Shown here piece by piece: positions 1 to 8,782 of a DNA stretch of 64,000 nucleotides (its first letter is position 1; every line of letters starts with the position of its first letter). The position numbers and the translations under genes were made by a program. Origin of the DNA: CATOSP01 sp965204715 (lineage in GTDB: Bacteria > Chloroflexota > Dehalococcoidia > Lucifugimonadales > UBA3495); the NCBI GenBank assembly GCA_965204715.1, contig OZ242009.1, forward strand, positions 3,844,001 to 3,908,000. The letters run 5' to 3'. Below the pieces are notes generated by a model. The model ran no database searches, was not told where the DNA came from, and saw only the letters and a list, made by a program, of their open reading frames with translations.

Positions 1-1611
1 ATGCGAGACCTGCGGGACCGGCTGTTCCGACACCTCCAGAGCCTATCCCTCAACTTCTTCACCGGCACCCGCACCGGGGAGGTCCAGTCACGGGTGGCCA
101 ACGACGTGGGTGGAGTTCGCAACGTGGTCACCACCACCGTCACCGACGTGGTCTCCAACGTGGTGATTCTGGTCAGCACGGTGGTGGCCATGGCCGTCCT
201 CTCCTGGGAATTGACCCTGGTAGCCGTGGGTGTGGTCCCCTTCTTCGCTTTCGTCAGCAAGAAGGTGGGGGAGAAGCGGCGGGCAGTCTCCCGTCTGGTG
301 CAGGAATCCAACGCCGAGATGACTGCCATTACCCAGGAGACTCTGTCCGTCTCCGGCATCATGTTGACCAAGCTCTTCGGGCGGCAGGACCAGGAGGTTG
401 AGCGGTTCCACCAGGAAAACCAGCGGCTCTCCGAACTGGAAATCCGGCGTCAGATGACCGGCCAGACCGTCTGGTCCATCATGCAGGCATTCTTCTCCCT
501 GTCCCCGGTAATGGTGTACATCGTCGCCGGTTACCTGCTCCTTGGTCTGGGGAAAGGAGGGATTTCGCCAGGAACTATCGTGGCTTTCACCACCCTCCAG
601 GCCCGTCTGTACTTCCCCATCGGCACCCTGCTGAGGGTGTCCGTTGAACTCCAGGCATCGCTTGCCCTCTTCGAGCGCATCTTCGGCTACCTGGACACCC
701 AGCCCGAGATAGTGGACGCCCCGGACGCGATGGACGTCGACCCCCGGACCATCACAGGCTCCATCAGCTTCGACCGGGTGCGCGTGAACTTCAACCGGAC
801 ACAGCCTGGAGAAGACGATGGCCGGGTTCTCGGCCCCGGACGCTACGCCCTGAACGGTGTCAGTTTCCGGGTGCAGCCCGGCCAGCTAGCGGCCTTCGTG
901 GGTCCCAGCGGTGCCGGCAAGACCACCATTTCGTACCTCATCCCCCGTCTGTACGATGCCAGCGAGGGTTCCGTGATGATTGACGGTTGGGATGTCCGCC
1001 GCCTGAAGCAGCGGGCGCTGGCGAACATCATCGGCTACGTTTCCCAGGAAAGCTATCTGTTCCACGCCAGCATCAGGGAAAACCTCCTCTATGGCAGGCC
1101 CGATGCCACCGACGATGAGGTTTACGAGGCCGCGCGTGCAGCCAACATCCACGACAAGATCATGGAATTCGCCGACGGCTACGATACAGTGGTGGGAGAA
1201 CGCGGCTACCGGCTCTCGGGAGGGGAACGCCAGCGGCTGTCCATCGCCCGGGTGATTCTTCACCAGCCCCGGATAATGATCCTGGACGAGGCCACGTCGG
1301 CCCTGGACACCGCCAATGAACGGCTGGTCCAGGCTGCCCTGCGCCCCTTGATGGAAGGGCGGACCACCATTGCCATCGCCCACCGCCTGTCCACCATCAT
1401 GGCCGCCGACGTAATCTTCGCTGTCGACCGGGGGAGAATCGTTGAGCAAGGGACTCACGCAGAACTGGTGGCCCGGGGCGGCCTGTACCATAACCTATAC
1501 CACCAGCAGTTCCAGGGAGGACTGCTGGAATGCGAATGTGAGGACGGCGTGGTCATGGCCGACGGGCAGATTGTTTACTCCGGGGAATCCAGACTAGCCA
1601 AGGCAATCTAG
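1..1611 (+). CDS. ABC-type exporter, fused permease and ATPase (5' truncated by window edge)
   Basis: Half-transporter of the ABC exporter (MsbA/LmrA-like) class that dimerises in the membrane and uses ATP to export an unknown substrate, perhaps a lipid or drug. The visible part begins inside the membrane domain at the RDRLFRHLQSLSLNFF segment, which in this family follows TM2. The ATG at base 1 is therefore probably internal, and the first two helices lie upstream of the window. Hydrophobic helices fill residues 45-230. The nucleotide-binding domain shows Walker A GPSGAGKTT near residue 301, signature LSGGERQR near 405, Walker B RIMILDEATS near 425 and the H-loop in IAHRLST near 461. A C-terminal tail of about 35 residues has two cysteines (ECECED) and no recognised domain. 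Family is certain, substrate unknown. Confidence 0.93.
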   Translation: MRDLRDRLFRHLQSLSLNFFTGTRTGEVQSRVANDVGGVRNVVTTTVTDVVSNVVILVSTVVAMAVLSWELTLVAVGVVPFFAFVSKKVGEKRRAVSRLVQESNAEMTAITQETLSVSGIMLTKLFGRQDQEVERFHQENQRLSELEIRRQMTGQTVWSIMQAFFSLSPVMVYIVAGYLLLGLGKGGISPGTIVAFTTLQARLYFPIGTLLRVSVELQASLALFERIFGYLDTQPEIVDAPDAMDVDPRTITGSISFDRVRVNFNRTQPGEDDGRVLGPGRYALNGVSFRVQPGQLAAFVGPSGAGKTTISYLIPRLYDASEGSVMIDGWDVRRLKQRALANIIGYVSQESYLFHASIRENLLYGRPDATDDEVYEAARAANIHDKIMEFADGYDTVVGERGYRLSGGERQRLSIARVILHQPRIMILDEATSALDTANERLVQAALRPLMEGRTTIAIAHRLSTIMAADVIFAVDRGRIVEQGTHAELVARGGLYHNLYHQQFQGGLLECECEDGVVMADGQIVYSGESRLAKAI

Positions 1612-1930
1612 CGCAACCGCACTTGGGCAACCACTTTGTCTCACGACAGCTTGATCTTCGGGGAATTTGAGCGGTCCTATCGCCAGCGGCAATTCGCAGC
1701 CCTCGATGATTGACGGTTCACGTCCCAGTGCATACCATCCCAACAGCACTCTATCGAGATTTCCAGGGGCAGGGTTACTGGCGGGTCCAGCGCCATCAAC
1801 GGACAGGTCTTCCCTACGGCATCCCCAGGGGCTATGGCTACTGGGTGGAATAGGGAAATGAATCTGGAGAAGTCTGGGCCGGACCAGTGACAGACCGTGT
1901 AACCAAAATCCATAATTCGGAGGCCCACAA
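1612..1930. other. Intergenic stretch without a recognisable gene
   Basis: 319 bases between the ABC exporter and the gamma-glutamyltransferase-like gene. A leftward frame stays open through most of it and continues antisense into the next gene, but it has no ribosome site and no recognisable domain. A ribosome binding site (cggagg) for the downstream gene lies at the right end, 7 bases before its ATG. No clear terminator or promoter seen. Confidence 0.5.
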
Positions 1931-3691
1931 ATGCCGGTCAAAGGGACCACGCTAACCAGTCTTCGTCCATTGATGCAGGGCGTCAACGGAATGGTTGCAG
2001 CCAGCCACCCCAGCGCCGCGATGGCCGGGTTGGAAGTCCTGAAAAAGGGCGGCAACGCGATTGACGCCGGAGTGGCCGTTGGCCTGGCGTTGAACGTAGT
2101 GCATGTCGATGATTGCAGCTTCCTGGGCGTTGCGCCTACGGTCATATACCTGGCTGACCGGAAGGAAGTTACCACTGTCGATGGGCTGGGAGTCTGGCCC
2201 AGGGCCGCGTCGGTCGAGTACTTTCAGAAGAACCACGGCGGAAAAATTCCGCCGGGCGTTCTCTCGTCCCTGACACCGGCCGCCGCCGATTCGTGGCTGA
2301 CTTCCCTGTCCAGATTTGGCACTATGACCTTCGGAGAGGTGGCGACCGCGGCCATCGGCCTGGCCGGAAACGGTTTTCCCATGTACCGTTACCTGGCCGG
2401 CCGGTTCAAGACGGCCTTCGACCAGTACAACACTTACCCATCAACCGCCGAAATTTACCTGCCCGGCGGCAGCGCTCCCAAACAGGGGGAGATGTTCTAT
2501 CAAAAGGACCTGGCCGCCACCTTATCCAAGATCGCTGATGTGGAGGCTTCCAACGCCGGAAAGGGCCGGGAGGCCGCACTCAAGGCGGCCAGAGACTACA
2601 TCTACATTGGTGAACTGGGCCGCAAGGTCGCCGCATTCAACCAGGCAATGGGAGGTCTGCTCACCGAGGAAGACCTGGCCCGGTATCATGTCCAGGTGGC
2701 TCCGCCCGTGACCGTAGACTACAAGGGTTACGACGTTTACAGCACCGGGCCGTGGGGCCAGGGGCCAACATTCCCCCAAGCCCTCAAGATTCTGGAGGGG
2801 TACGACCTGGCGTCCATGGGCCACAATTCCGCCGAGTACATCCACACCGTGAGCCAGGCCTTGAACCTGGCCTTCGCCGACCGGGAGCAGTACGTGGGAG
2901 ACCCGGACTTCGTGGACGTGCCGATCAATGAAATGTTCGCTGAGGAATACCTGGCCAAGCGCCGCTCTTTGATAGACCCGGACCTGGCCTGGCCGGGCAC
3001 GCCTCCGGCGGGAGACCCGCGAAACGGTAGGGCGACTATCGATGGCGCACCACAATCTCCCAGAGAGGCGGCGGCGCCGGCCGGTACAGCCGGAGTCAGC
3101 GGCGGAGGAACTTCCTATTTCGCCGTAATCGACCGGGATGGAAACATCTTCTCCAGCACCCCCAGCGAGGGCACCAAGAACGGCGGGCCAATAATTCCCG
3201 GCACCGGCCTCGCGTTCTCATTGCGCGGTACCCAGTCCAAGCTTGTGGAAGGCCACCCGGCATCGGTCGCCGGAGGCAAGCGGCCCAGGCTCACTCCCGC
3301 GCCCGCTCTCGTGTTGCGCGACGGCGAGCCTGTGATGGCCCTTGGCGCTCATGGTGGTGACCATATCCCGCAAGGCACTCTGCAACTGCTGTTGAACGTC
3401 CTGGAATTTGGCCGCGACCCTCAAGAGGCAGTGGAGGAACCCCGCTTCTACAGCTATAACTTCCCCAGCTCCAACTGGGCATCAAGATACGATCCCGGGA
3501 TGCTGCGGCTGGAAGGCCGCATTTCGGATGAAGCGGCCGAGGATTTGCGGAGGAAGGGCCACACGATAGAGAAGTATCCGGACTGGTGGGAGGGTTCAGC
3601 CCTGTACTGCGTCATCACGCGCAACCCGGAGACCGGGGTGCTACAGGGCGGCGCGGACCCACGGTGCGAAGCCTACGCCGTCGGTTTCTAG
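1931..3691 (+). CDS. Gamma-glutamyltransferase family protein
   Basis: Ntn-hydrolase of the gamma-glutamyltranspeptidase family, 586 aa. Such proteins cleave themselves and then hydrolyse or transfer gamma-glutamyl or related amide groups. The N-terminal half begins with the typical GMVAASHPSAAMAGLEVLKKG segment, read here in shortened form as MVAASHPSA...LKKGGNAIDAGVA. The predicted autocleavage site is GGG|TSYF with Thr394 as the new N-terminal nucleophile, and the family GGDH-like stretch is present as GAHGGDHIPQGTLQ. No signal peptide is visible, so a cytoplasmic location is likely, unlike the periplasmic enterobacterial enzyme. The start is fixed by cggagg 7 bases before ATG. Members of this branch are often annotated only as family proteins, and glutathione may not be the substrate. 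Confidence 0.9.
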   Translation: MPVKGTTLTSLRPLMQGVNGMVAASHPSAAMAGLEVLKKGGNAIDAGVAVGLALNVVHVDDCSFLGVAPTVIYLADRKEVTTVDGLGVWPRAASVEYFQKNHGGKIPPGVLSSLTPAAADSWLTSLSRFGTMTFGEVATAAIGLAGNGFPMYRYLAGRFKTAFDQYNTYPSTAEIYLPGGSAPKQGEMFYQKDLAATLSKIADVEASNAGKGREAALKAARDYIYIGELGRKVAAFNQAMGGLLTEEDLARYHVQVAPPVTVDYKGYDVYSTGPWGQGPTFPQALKILEGYDLASMGHNSAEYIHTVSQALNLAFADREQYVGDPDFVDVPINEMFAEEYLAKRRSLIDPDLAWPGTPPAGDPRNGRATIDGAPQSPREAAAPAGTAGVSGGGTSYFAVIDRDGNIFSSTPSEGTKNGGPIIPGTGLAFSLRGTQSKLVEGHPASVAGGKRPRLTPAPALVLRDGEPVMALGAHGGDHIPQGTLQLLLNVLEFGRDPQEAVEEPRFYSYNFPSSNWASRYDPGMLRLEGRISDEAAEDLRRKGHTIEKYPDWWEGSALYCVITRNPETGVLQGGADPRCEAYAVGF

Positions 3692-3861
3692 CCCAGGGGA
3701 AAACGCTGACAGTCTTCCGGTGGGCAATAGGCGCCCGAGTAGACGGGTTGCTGACCGGAGCAGACTGTTCCGGGAACTTTTCGGTGGGCTACTCTGCCAA
3801 AAGGATGCCGTCACCTGCCTGGCCAGAGCGCTAACGGACCATCTTGGAAGCCAGGGCCAGC

Positions 3862-4902
3862 TCACGTTAGAGGGAAAGGAGATTGCCACCACTTCCCGGT
3901 GTCGTTTACGCGAATGGAGTCCACCCACTTCACCCATTCGAAACCGCGTTTGCCGGGGGCCACCAACCGGACCGGAAAGCCGTGGCCGTGGGAAATTGGC
4001 TCGCCGCCAACGTGGGTGGCCAACAGGTATTCGCCGGCTTCTTTTAGTGAGAACCTTCGCTGGTAGCCCGTCACGGAGCGCACTGTGATGCTGCCCGCGC
4101 CGGACTCCACTCCTGCGGATTGCAAGACGTCCTTCAAGGGCATTCCTTCCCACTCCTGTGTGGAATGCCAGCCGCCGGTGCAGTCCAGAACGGCGGTGAG
4201 CTTTTCGCGGCTGCGGGTCAGGTCGGCCAACTCAAGGGCTAATTCATGGTGTACCAGCCCCGAAACATTCAAGCGCCAGGCATCCCCGTTGACCGGTTCC
4301 GGGTTGTCGTTCAACCAGGACGTGGTTGGGAAGGCGTTGCCGCCAAAGCTTCTCCGCTCGTATGACCCGGTGAATCGCCTGCCCTCCCCGGGCAGTTCCA
4401 GGACATCGGCTGCGGCCTCCCCGGTGCGCCACAGGACGAGGCCGGCAAAGGTTAGCCCGGCGAACCTCAGAAAGGACCGGCGTTCGGTCCAGAAACGGGG
4501 GCGCAGTGTCCAGGAGTGGGTGACGGTATGCCACACCACGAAGGGGGCGAGCAATAGAGACAGGTATATGTGCCAACTGACTCCGCTGATTCCCATGTAT
4601 GAGAAGTAACCGCCGTGGCTCCATGCTATTCCCAAGGTGAGAGCGGCAAGTAGCAGCAGAAATATTCCTATGGAGCCAAGGAGCAGGGCAGGTCTTCGTT
4701 TCCACCGGCTCTTGTTGGTCAGCGGTCTCAGTACGTTACGGCCCTTCCAAAGGAGCAGGACCACGAGGGCAAATCCGGAAATGCGGTGTACGTGGAAGGC
4801 AGTCGCCCAGTCGGGAGTGCCTCCCATGAGCCCCAATAGGCCGGTCAACAGGGAAAGGCTGCCCACGATCAGGATGAAAACATTGGCCCAAGGATATGCC
4901 AT
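3862..4902 (-). CDS. Membrane-anchored molybdopterin-dependent oxidoreductase (sulfite oxidase/YedY fold)
   Basis: 346 aa. The N-terminal 150 residues contain four hydrophobic helices with histidines (AFHVHRISG, GVSWHIYLS, WHTVTHSW) that resemble a cytochrome b561-type or YedZ-like heme b anchor. The C-terminal half is an oxidoreductase molybdopterin-binding domain. Its DCTGGW motif, with Cys near residue 242, supplies the expected molybdenum thiolate ligand, and GHGFPVRLVAPGKRG and WVKWVDSIRV are family blocks. Fusion of an electron-carrying membrane part with a molybdenum catalytic part suggests a quinone-linked oxidase or reductase acting outside the membrane on a sulfur or sulfoxide compound. 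The substrate cannot be told. It is convergent with the preceding gene. Confidence 0.85.
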   Translation of the reverse strand: MAYPWANVFILIVGSLSLLTGLLGLMGGTPDWATAFHVHRISGFALVVLLLWKGRNVLRPLTNKSRWKRRPALLLGSIGIFLLLLAALTLGIAWSHGGYFSYMGISGVSWHIYLSLLLAPFVVWHTVTHSWTLRPRFWTERRSFLRFAGLTFAGLVLWRTGEAAADVLELPGEGRRFTGSYERRSFGGNAFPTTSWLNDNPEPVNGDAWRLNVSGLVHHELALELADLTRSREKLTAVLDCTGGWHSTQEWEGMPLKDVLQSAGVESGAGSITVRSVTGYQRRFSLKEAGEYLLATHVGGEPISHGHGFPVRLVAPGKRGFEWVKWVDSIRVNDTGKWWQSPFPLT

Positions 4903-5099
4903 CCCGCCGTCCTGGGAGAAGTCTTACAAATTGATTTACGCACGCCAGGCCAGGGATGGTTTCATGGCGGAAACCACGTGAAAGAGTCACGAGCCACTCA
5001 GATACAAGACCAACCTCAATTGCGGCACAAATTTCTTGGTCTTGTACAGTTCGGCGGGTCCGAACAAGGCAACAGAGGACGGGTCAGCCCTCCGAAGGG

Positions 5100-6266
5100 T
5101 TACTGGTACGGTTGCAGCTCGATTTCCTTGAGAGCCGGCAACACTTCCCTGCCCAACAGTTCGACCGACCGCATGACGTCCTCGTGTTTTATGTTGCCGT
5201 CGCTCCCTATCAGGATCAGGTAACCCGGATTGAGGCTCCTGATGGTCTGGGTCAACTTCTTCGTCACGGTCTCGGGACTGCCCACTACGATGGCGCCCAC
5301 TTCCTGGAGTTGCTCGTAGGTCATTCGCGCACCGGGGCCACCGGCGCGCCTCCTGCTCAGCTGGGCGGCCACCGCCGACTGGTAACCCGGAGGATCGTTG
5401 TGCTCCCTGGGCCCGCGCATCCGGTGATCGCCATTCCACAGGAATCCCCTTCCGATTTCCTGGGCCTTCTCGTCGGTGTCGGCGACAACCGCCCGCAACT
5501 GATAGCCGAAGTGTTCCGGCCCCGGCTTGAACCCGACCTCATTGGCGGTGTCGATGTATACCTGTTTCAATTCAAGGGTCAGGTCCATCAACGCTCCCAG
5601 GTTTACGTAGGTATAGCCGCGGCTTGCCGCCCACATAACGCTCTCGGGGCTGCTCCCGCCAGGGAACCATATAGGGGGATGAGGCCGCTGGACTGGCAGC
5701 ACCCAGGGGTTGACCACCCGATGATGGTAGTACTTCCCCTCCCAGCGAAATGGTCCCGGCTCTGTCCAGCACTTGATGATCAGGTCGTGGGCTTCCTCGA
5801 ACCGTTCCCGGTTCTCGGTTGGGTCCAGGCCGGCCATCAGGGTCTCCACCGCTCCTCCCCTTACGAACCCGGAGACGAGCCGTCCTCCCGAATAGCAGTC
5901 CAGCATCGCCAGTTCCTCGGCCATTCTCACCGGGTCGTTCACCGGGATGATGTTGCCCAGGATGGCTATCTTGGTGTTCTTTGTCACCTTGCTGATAACC
6001 GCCGCATCCAGGTTGGCCGAGGGTTTCATGTTCCAGTAAGAAGCGTGATGCTCGTTGGTCATGATCCCGTCGATGCCTTCTTCGTCGGCCAGGGCGTACT
6101 GCTCATGGTACTGGTTATACAGTACGTGTGCCTTTTCCGGATCGAAGTACGTGTTCGGAAAGTCGATTCTGCCCGATTTGTACTGTGAGATGTCCTCCTC
6201 TTTGATGTAGGTATAAGGTTGTTGTGAGTGAAAGTACAGTTCTATAGTTTCTTTCGTTCCAATCAT
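5100..6266 (-). CDS. LLM class flavin-dependent oxidoreductase (1)
   Basis: 388 aa TIM-barrel enzyme of the bacterial luciferase-like superfamily, which uses reduced FMN or F420 for monooxygenation or hydride transfer. Typical blocks are GIMTNEHHASYW near residue 50, AILGNIIPVNDPVRMAEELAMLDCYSGGRLVSGF near 100-130 (quoted in part: PVRMAEELAMLDCYSGGR), and a C-terminal VGSPETVTKKLTQ, where the domain closes. The start is set by aggagga four bases before ATG. It is monocistronic on the minus strand with a plausible promoter upstream. It is one of three paralogues in the window (others at 16204 and 37358). The substrate is unknown. Confidence 0.9.
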   Translation of the reverse strand: MIGTKETIELYFHSQQPYTYIKEEDISQYKSGRIDFPNTYFDPEKAHVLYNQYHEQYALADEEGIDGIMTNEHHASYWNMKPSANLDAAVISKVTKNTKIAILGNIIPVNDPVRMAEELAMLDCYSGGRLVSGFVRGGAVETLMAGLDPTENRERFEEAHDLIIKCWTEPGPFRWEGKYYHHRVVNPWVLPVQRPHPPIWFPGGSSPESVMWAASRGYTYVNLGALMDLTLELKQVYIDTANEVGFKPGPEHFGYQLRAVVADTDEKAQEIGRGFLWNGDHRMRGPREHNDPPGYQSAVAAQLSRRRAGGPGARMTYEQLQEVGAIVVGSPETVTKKLTQTIRSLNPGYLILIGSDGNIKHEDVMRSVELLGREVLPALKEIELQPYQ

Positions 6267-6349
6267 GGATTCCTCCTGAGGATTCAGCTTTAGCCCAATT
6301 CCCGAAGCGCCATATCAACATGAAAAGCTGGGTCTAACTCTCATCCATC

Positions 6350-6378
6350 AGTCTACGCGGAGGGGACAGCATCATCAA
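6350..6378 (-). promoter_or_regulatory. Candidate sigma-70 promoter for the monooxygenase at 5100-6266
   Basis: On the minus strand TTGATG (-35) is followed after 17 bases by TAGACT (-10), about 80 bases before the start codon. Each hexamer matches the consensus at 4 of 6 positions. The same -10 sequence is used by the stronger candidate before tRNA-Asp. Confidence 0.3.
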
Positions 6379-6555
6379 GCCGCCACCGCAATGGGCAGCC
6401 AGGGACAAATTCGAAGCCGACTTCGCCGGATGATATGTGTACCCATCTGGCGAGGCGCCGAAGGAGAAGCGGCGGGAAACCTTGGGCCGGCCCTCAAATC
6501 TCAGTTACCTTCGCCAAGTCTACCATTAAGACTCGATTGCCCTGGCGCCCAACGT

Positions 6556-6686
6556 AGGGTCTTTCGATTCTCTGTGAAATTGTCTGAACTGTGATTCATG
6601 TGATTGATCGATGGGCATGATTCTCCAAATCACGGCTATCCCTGAATCAGAAAAATCACAGTTCAGACAAAGAATCGAAAGACCCT
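6556..6686. repeat. Large imperfect palindrome (MITE/REP-like intergenic element)
   Basis: The left arm at 6556-6596 and the right arm at 6654-6686 are reverse complements in two 16-base blocks: agggtctttcgattct and tgtctgaactgtgatt. The left arm carries 9 extra bases between its blocks against one in the right arm. The 57-base loop is itself patterned, with TGATT words in its left half and AATCA words in its right half. A 15-base direct repeat (13/15 matches, ccctggcgcccaacg and ccctggcacccagcg) occurs at 6540 and 6683. It has no coding capacity. It resembles dispersed repeats carrying the gtctgaactgtgatt core that I recall from several environmental bacterial genomes. Confidence 0.8.
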
Positions 6687-6762
6687 GGCACCCAGCGGGT
6701 GAGCCGTGCCGGACAGGGATGGAAAATGTTAATATGAAGAATGACGTTTGGGAGCAAGAGCC

Positions 6763-7734
6763 ATGACCGATGATTTGGTGATTCTCCGCGAGAAACCCGA
6801 AGCGAAGTACATGATCGCCGGCTGGAGAAGACAGTGGTCCGACGGCGGCGAGATTTCCAGCGGCCTTCCCAGATACCTGATCGACAAATTGGGGGCGCGT
6901 GAAATTGGGGAGTTCGGCCCGGAGGTGGGCAGGATGTGCTTCCCCTTTCAGGTCCCCGGGACCCACGGCGCTTACCGGCCCAGGGTGGCGTATGAGGACG
7001 GGCTTCCCTCCAGGGCGATGCACCGCCGCAATTACTTCTTCTCCACCGGCGACGGTCTGATCATTTTCCTGGGAGAAGAACCCTGGATGCGCCTGGACAT
7101 CTACGGACAAGCCTTTTTTTCGGCGGTCAAGCAGCTTGGCATCCAGAAGACGGTGGCGGTGGAGGGCTATAACGGCGCGGCCCCGCCGGATGTGGAACGG
7201 AACGTCAGTTGCGTCTATAGCCAGCCGCACATGAAAGAAGAACTGGACCGGTACGCCCTGCGGTATTCAAACTACGGCAGCCGGGGCAGAAGCGGCCCGA
7301 CCATCGGCATGGCGCTGATTTCCATAGCCCACGACCAGCATCCCGACGTGGAGATGTTCCGTCTGGGCGCGATGGCGCCGATGTTTCCCTTCCTGACTTC
7401 CAACAACGAGCCGGTGGGGATTACCAGGGACCACCGGGCCTTTTATGACATTATGCGCAGGCTCAAGTTCATGTTCGGCCTGGACATAGACCTGTCGGAG
7501 CTTCTGACCCTGGCCGACAATGATGGGCGGCAGTTGCAGGAGAGCCTGGAACGGATCGCTGAAGGCAACCCCAGGGCCAAGGAGCTGATCGACCGCGCCC
7601 GCGCCGACTACAACCTCAGTCCCTTCGTGGAGCCCGTGGAACTTGACCCGGCCCTGGACAGGACCCTGGAAGACATTCTCAGCAACATGCCGGACCATTC
7701 TCCGGAAGAAGACGGACCGGACGAGATTGCGTAG
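6763..7734 (+). CDS. PAC2 family protein (proteasome-assembly-chaperone-like)
   Basis: 323 aa. It resembles the PAC2 family (pfam PAC2), widespread in actinobacteria, archaea and Chloroflexota. Its members share the fold of eukaryotic proteasome assembly chaperone 2, but their bacterial role is not established. The opening MIAGWRRQWSDGGEISSGLP and the PRYLIDKLGAREIGEF segment are characteristic, as are the internal TVAVEGYNGAAPPDVERN and GPTIGMALI stretches. A TTG at 6748 would add five residues, but ATG at 6763 is the more natural start. The C-terminus is acidic. The gene lies just downstream of the large palindrome and is monocistronic, convergent with the next gene. Confidence 0.8.
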   Translation: MTDDLVILREKPEAKYMIAGWRRQWSDGGEISSGLPRYLIDKLGAREIGEFGPEVGRMCFPFQVPGTHGAYRPRVAYEDGLPSRAMHRRNYFFSTGDGLIIFLGEEPWMRLDIYGQAFFSAVKQLGIQKTVAVEGYNGAAPPDVERNVSCVYSQPHMKEELDRYALRYSNYGSRGRSGPTIGMALISIAHDQHPDVEMFRLGAMAPMFPFLTSNNEPVGITRDHRAFYDIMRRLKFMFGLDIDLSELLTLADNDGRQLQESLERIAEGNPRAKELIDRARADYNLSPFVEPVELDPALDRTLEDILSNMPDHSPEEDGPDEIA

Positions 7735-7760
7735 CAGAGCCTGCTCCCGGCCCGAACGGG

Positions 7761-7780
7761 GGGCGGGACGCCTGCGCTCC
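7761..7780 (+). repeat. 20-base repeat, copy 1 (gggcgggacgcctgcgctcc)
   Basis: Matches the copy at 8662-8681 at 19 of 20 positions. The two copies, in the same orientation, bracket the PhnD-like gene. Confidence 0.7.
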
Positions 7781-7819
7781 GTTGAACCACTCCGGTTTAA
7801 CCGGGGGAAGACCGTTGAG

Positions 7820-8617
7820 TCAGACCAGCCCCTCGGCTATCGCGGCCTCTTCGAGCATCTCCCAGCCCTCGGTGATTCCGGAGGCGAAGCTGCGGCACCC
7901 CTCGGCATCCAGGACTTCCTTGCCCAGAGGGTCGCCGTAGTCTACGGCCTGGAACGCCTCGGTCAGTTCCCGCGTCTGGTCCGGATCGAGTCCTCGCCGG
8001 GCGGTGAAGCAGCAATGGCTGTATCCGGGACTCGACCACAGGACCCGGACCGCTTGCCCGGACGGGTCCCCGCTTTCCCTCAAGGCTTCCAGAGTCCGCC
8101 GGGTAACTGCCCCGGCGGCATATTCACCCTTGCTCACGCGGGTGATAACGTCTCGCTCCGCGTTCAGGGAGCCGGCGCGGTCCTCGTAAAATGACACCTC
8201 TGCCAGGCCCTTCCGTGGGTCTATTCCCAGTTGACGCAGGAAGTAGAACGCCAATACAGGCTGCTCCGAGGAACGGCTGCCAATCGCGAAGCTCTTGTCT
8301 CGCAGGTCTTCCACCGTGAGGATGCCGGAGTCCCGGCCGGCGATGAAACAGGTGACGCAGTCGAAGTCCACGTCGCGCATGGCGATGACCCGGCATGGCA
8401 TGGTGTGACGGGCTTGCAGCAGGCGCTTGATCTTGACGTATCCCAGAGGCCCGTTCCAGGCCAGGTCTATCCGCCCTTCCACGAAGTCGTTGATCATGGC
8501 GTCGTAGTCGGAGTAGAGGACCCAGTCCATCTCAATGCCCCTGCGCTGGAACAGCGCCTCAAGTCCCTGAAACGCCTTCATGTGCGGGATGGTGGCAGAC
8601 CCGCCCAACCTAACCAT
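7820..8617 (-). CDS. PhnD/TauA-like substrate-binding protein without signal peptide
   Basis: 265 aa protein of the periplasmic binding protein type II fold, closest in pattern to PhnD-like phosphate/phosphonate binding components. It shows YDAMINDFVEGRIDLAWNGP near residue 35, DLRDKSFAIGSRSSEQP near 105, and AAGAVTRRTLEAL near 165. The usual export signal is absent: the protein starts MVRLGGSATIPHM directly. An upstream ATG exists at 8647, but aggagg five bases before the ATG at 8617 decides the start. No ABC permease or ATPase is adjacent, so it may be a cytoplasmic ligand sensor or a NMT1/THI5-like enzyme rather than a transport component. The gene is bracketed by the 20-base repeat. Confidence 0.8.
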   Translation of the reverse strand: MVRLGGSATIPHMKAFQGLEALFQRRGIEMDWVLYSDYDAMINDFVEGRIDLAWNGPLGYVKIKRLLQARHTMPCRVIAMRDVDFDCVTCFIAGRDSGILTVEDLRDKSFAIGSRSSEQPVLAFYFLRQLGIDPRKGLAEVSFYEDRAGSLNAERDVITRVSKGEYAAGAVTRRTLEALRESGDPSGQAVRVLWSSPGYSHCCFTARRGLDPDQTRELTEAFQAVDYGDPLGKEVLDAEGCRSFASGITEGWEMLEEAAIAEGLV

Positions 8618-8661
8618 GCTGTCCTCCTGTTGGCGGAGCGCCGTCATGCGCCCCGTTTAGC

Positions 8662-8681
8662 GGGCGGGACGCCCGCGCTCC
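8662..8681 (+). repeat. 20-base repeat, copy 2 (gggcgggacgcccgcgctcc)
   Basis: Second copy of the repeat at 7761-7780. With the two preceding bases it folds as gcgggcg-gga-cgcccgc, a 7-bp hairpin. Located just upstream of the PhnD-like gene start. Confidence 0.7.
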
Positions 8682-8782
8682 ATATTCTATTACGAACAGT
8701 ATGCTTCCTGAGCTAACCCCCGCCGCCACTGGGAACGCCGCCCCATACCAGCGGGCCGGCATGGCCGTGGTGAATCCAATTC

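Noticed and set aside
4956..6188. 410-aa rightward ORF
   Set aside because: Antisense of the first flavin monooxygenase, whose family match and ribosome site are clear.
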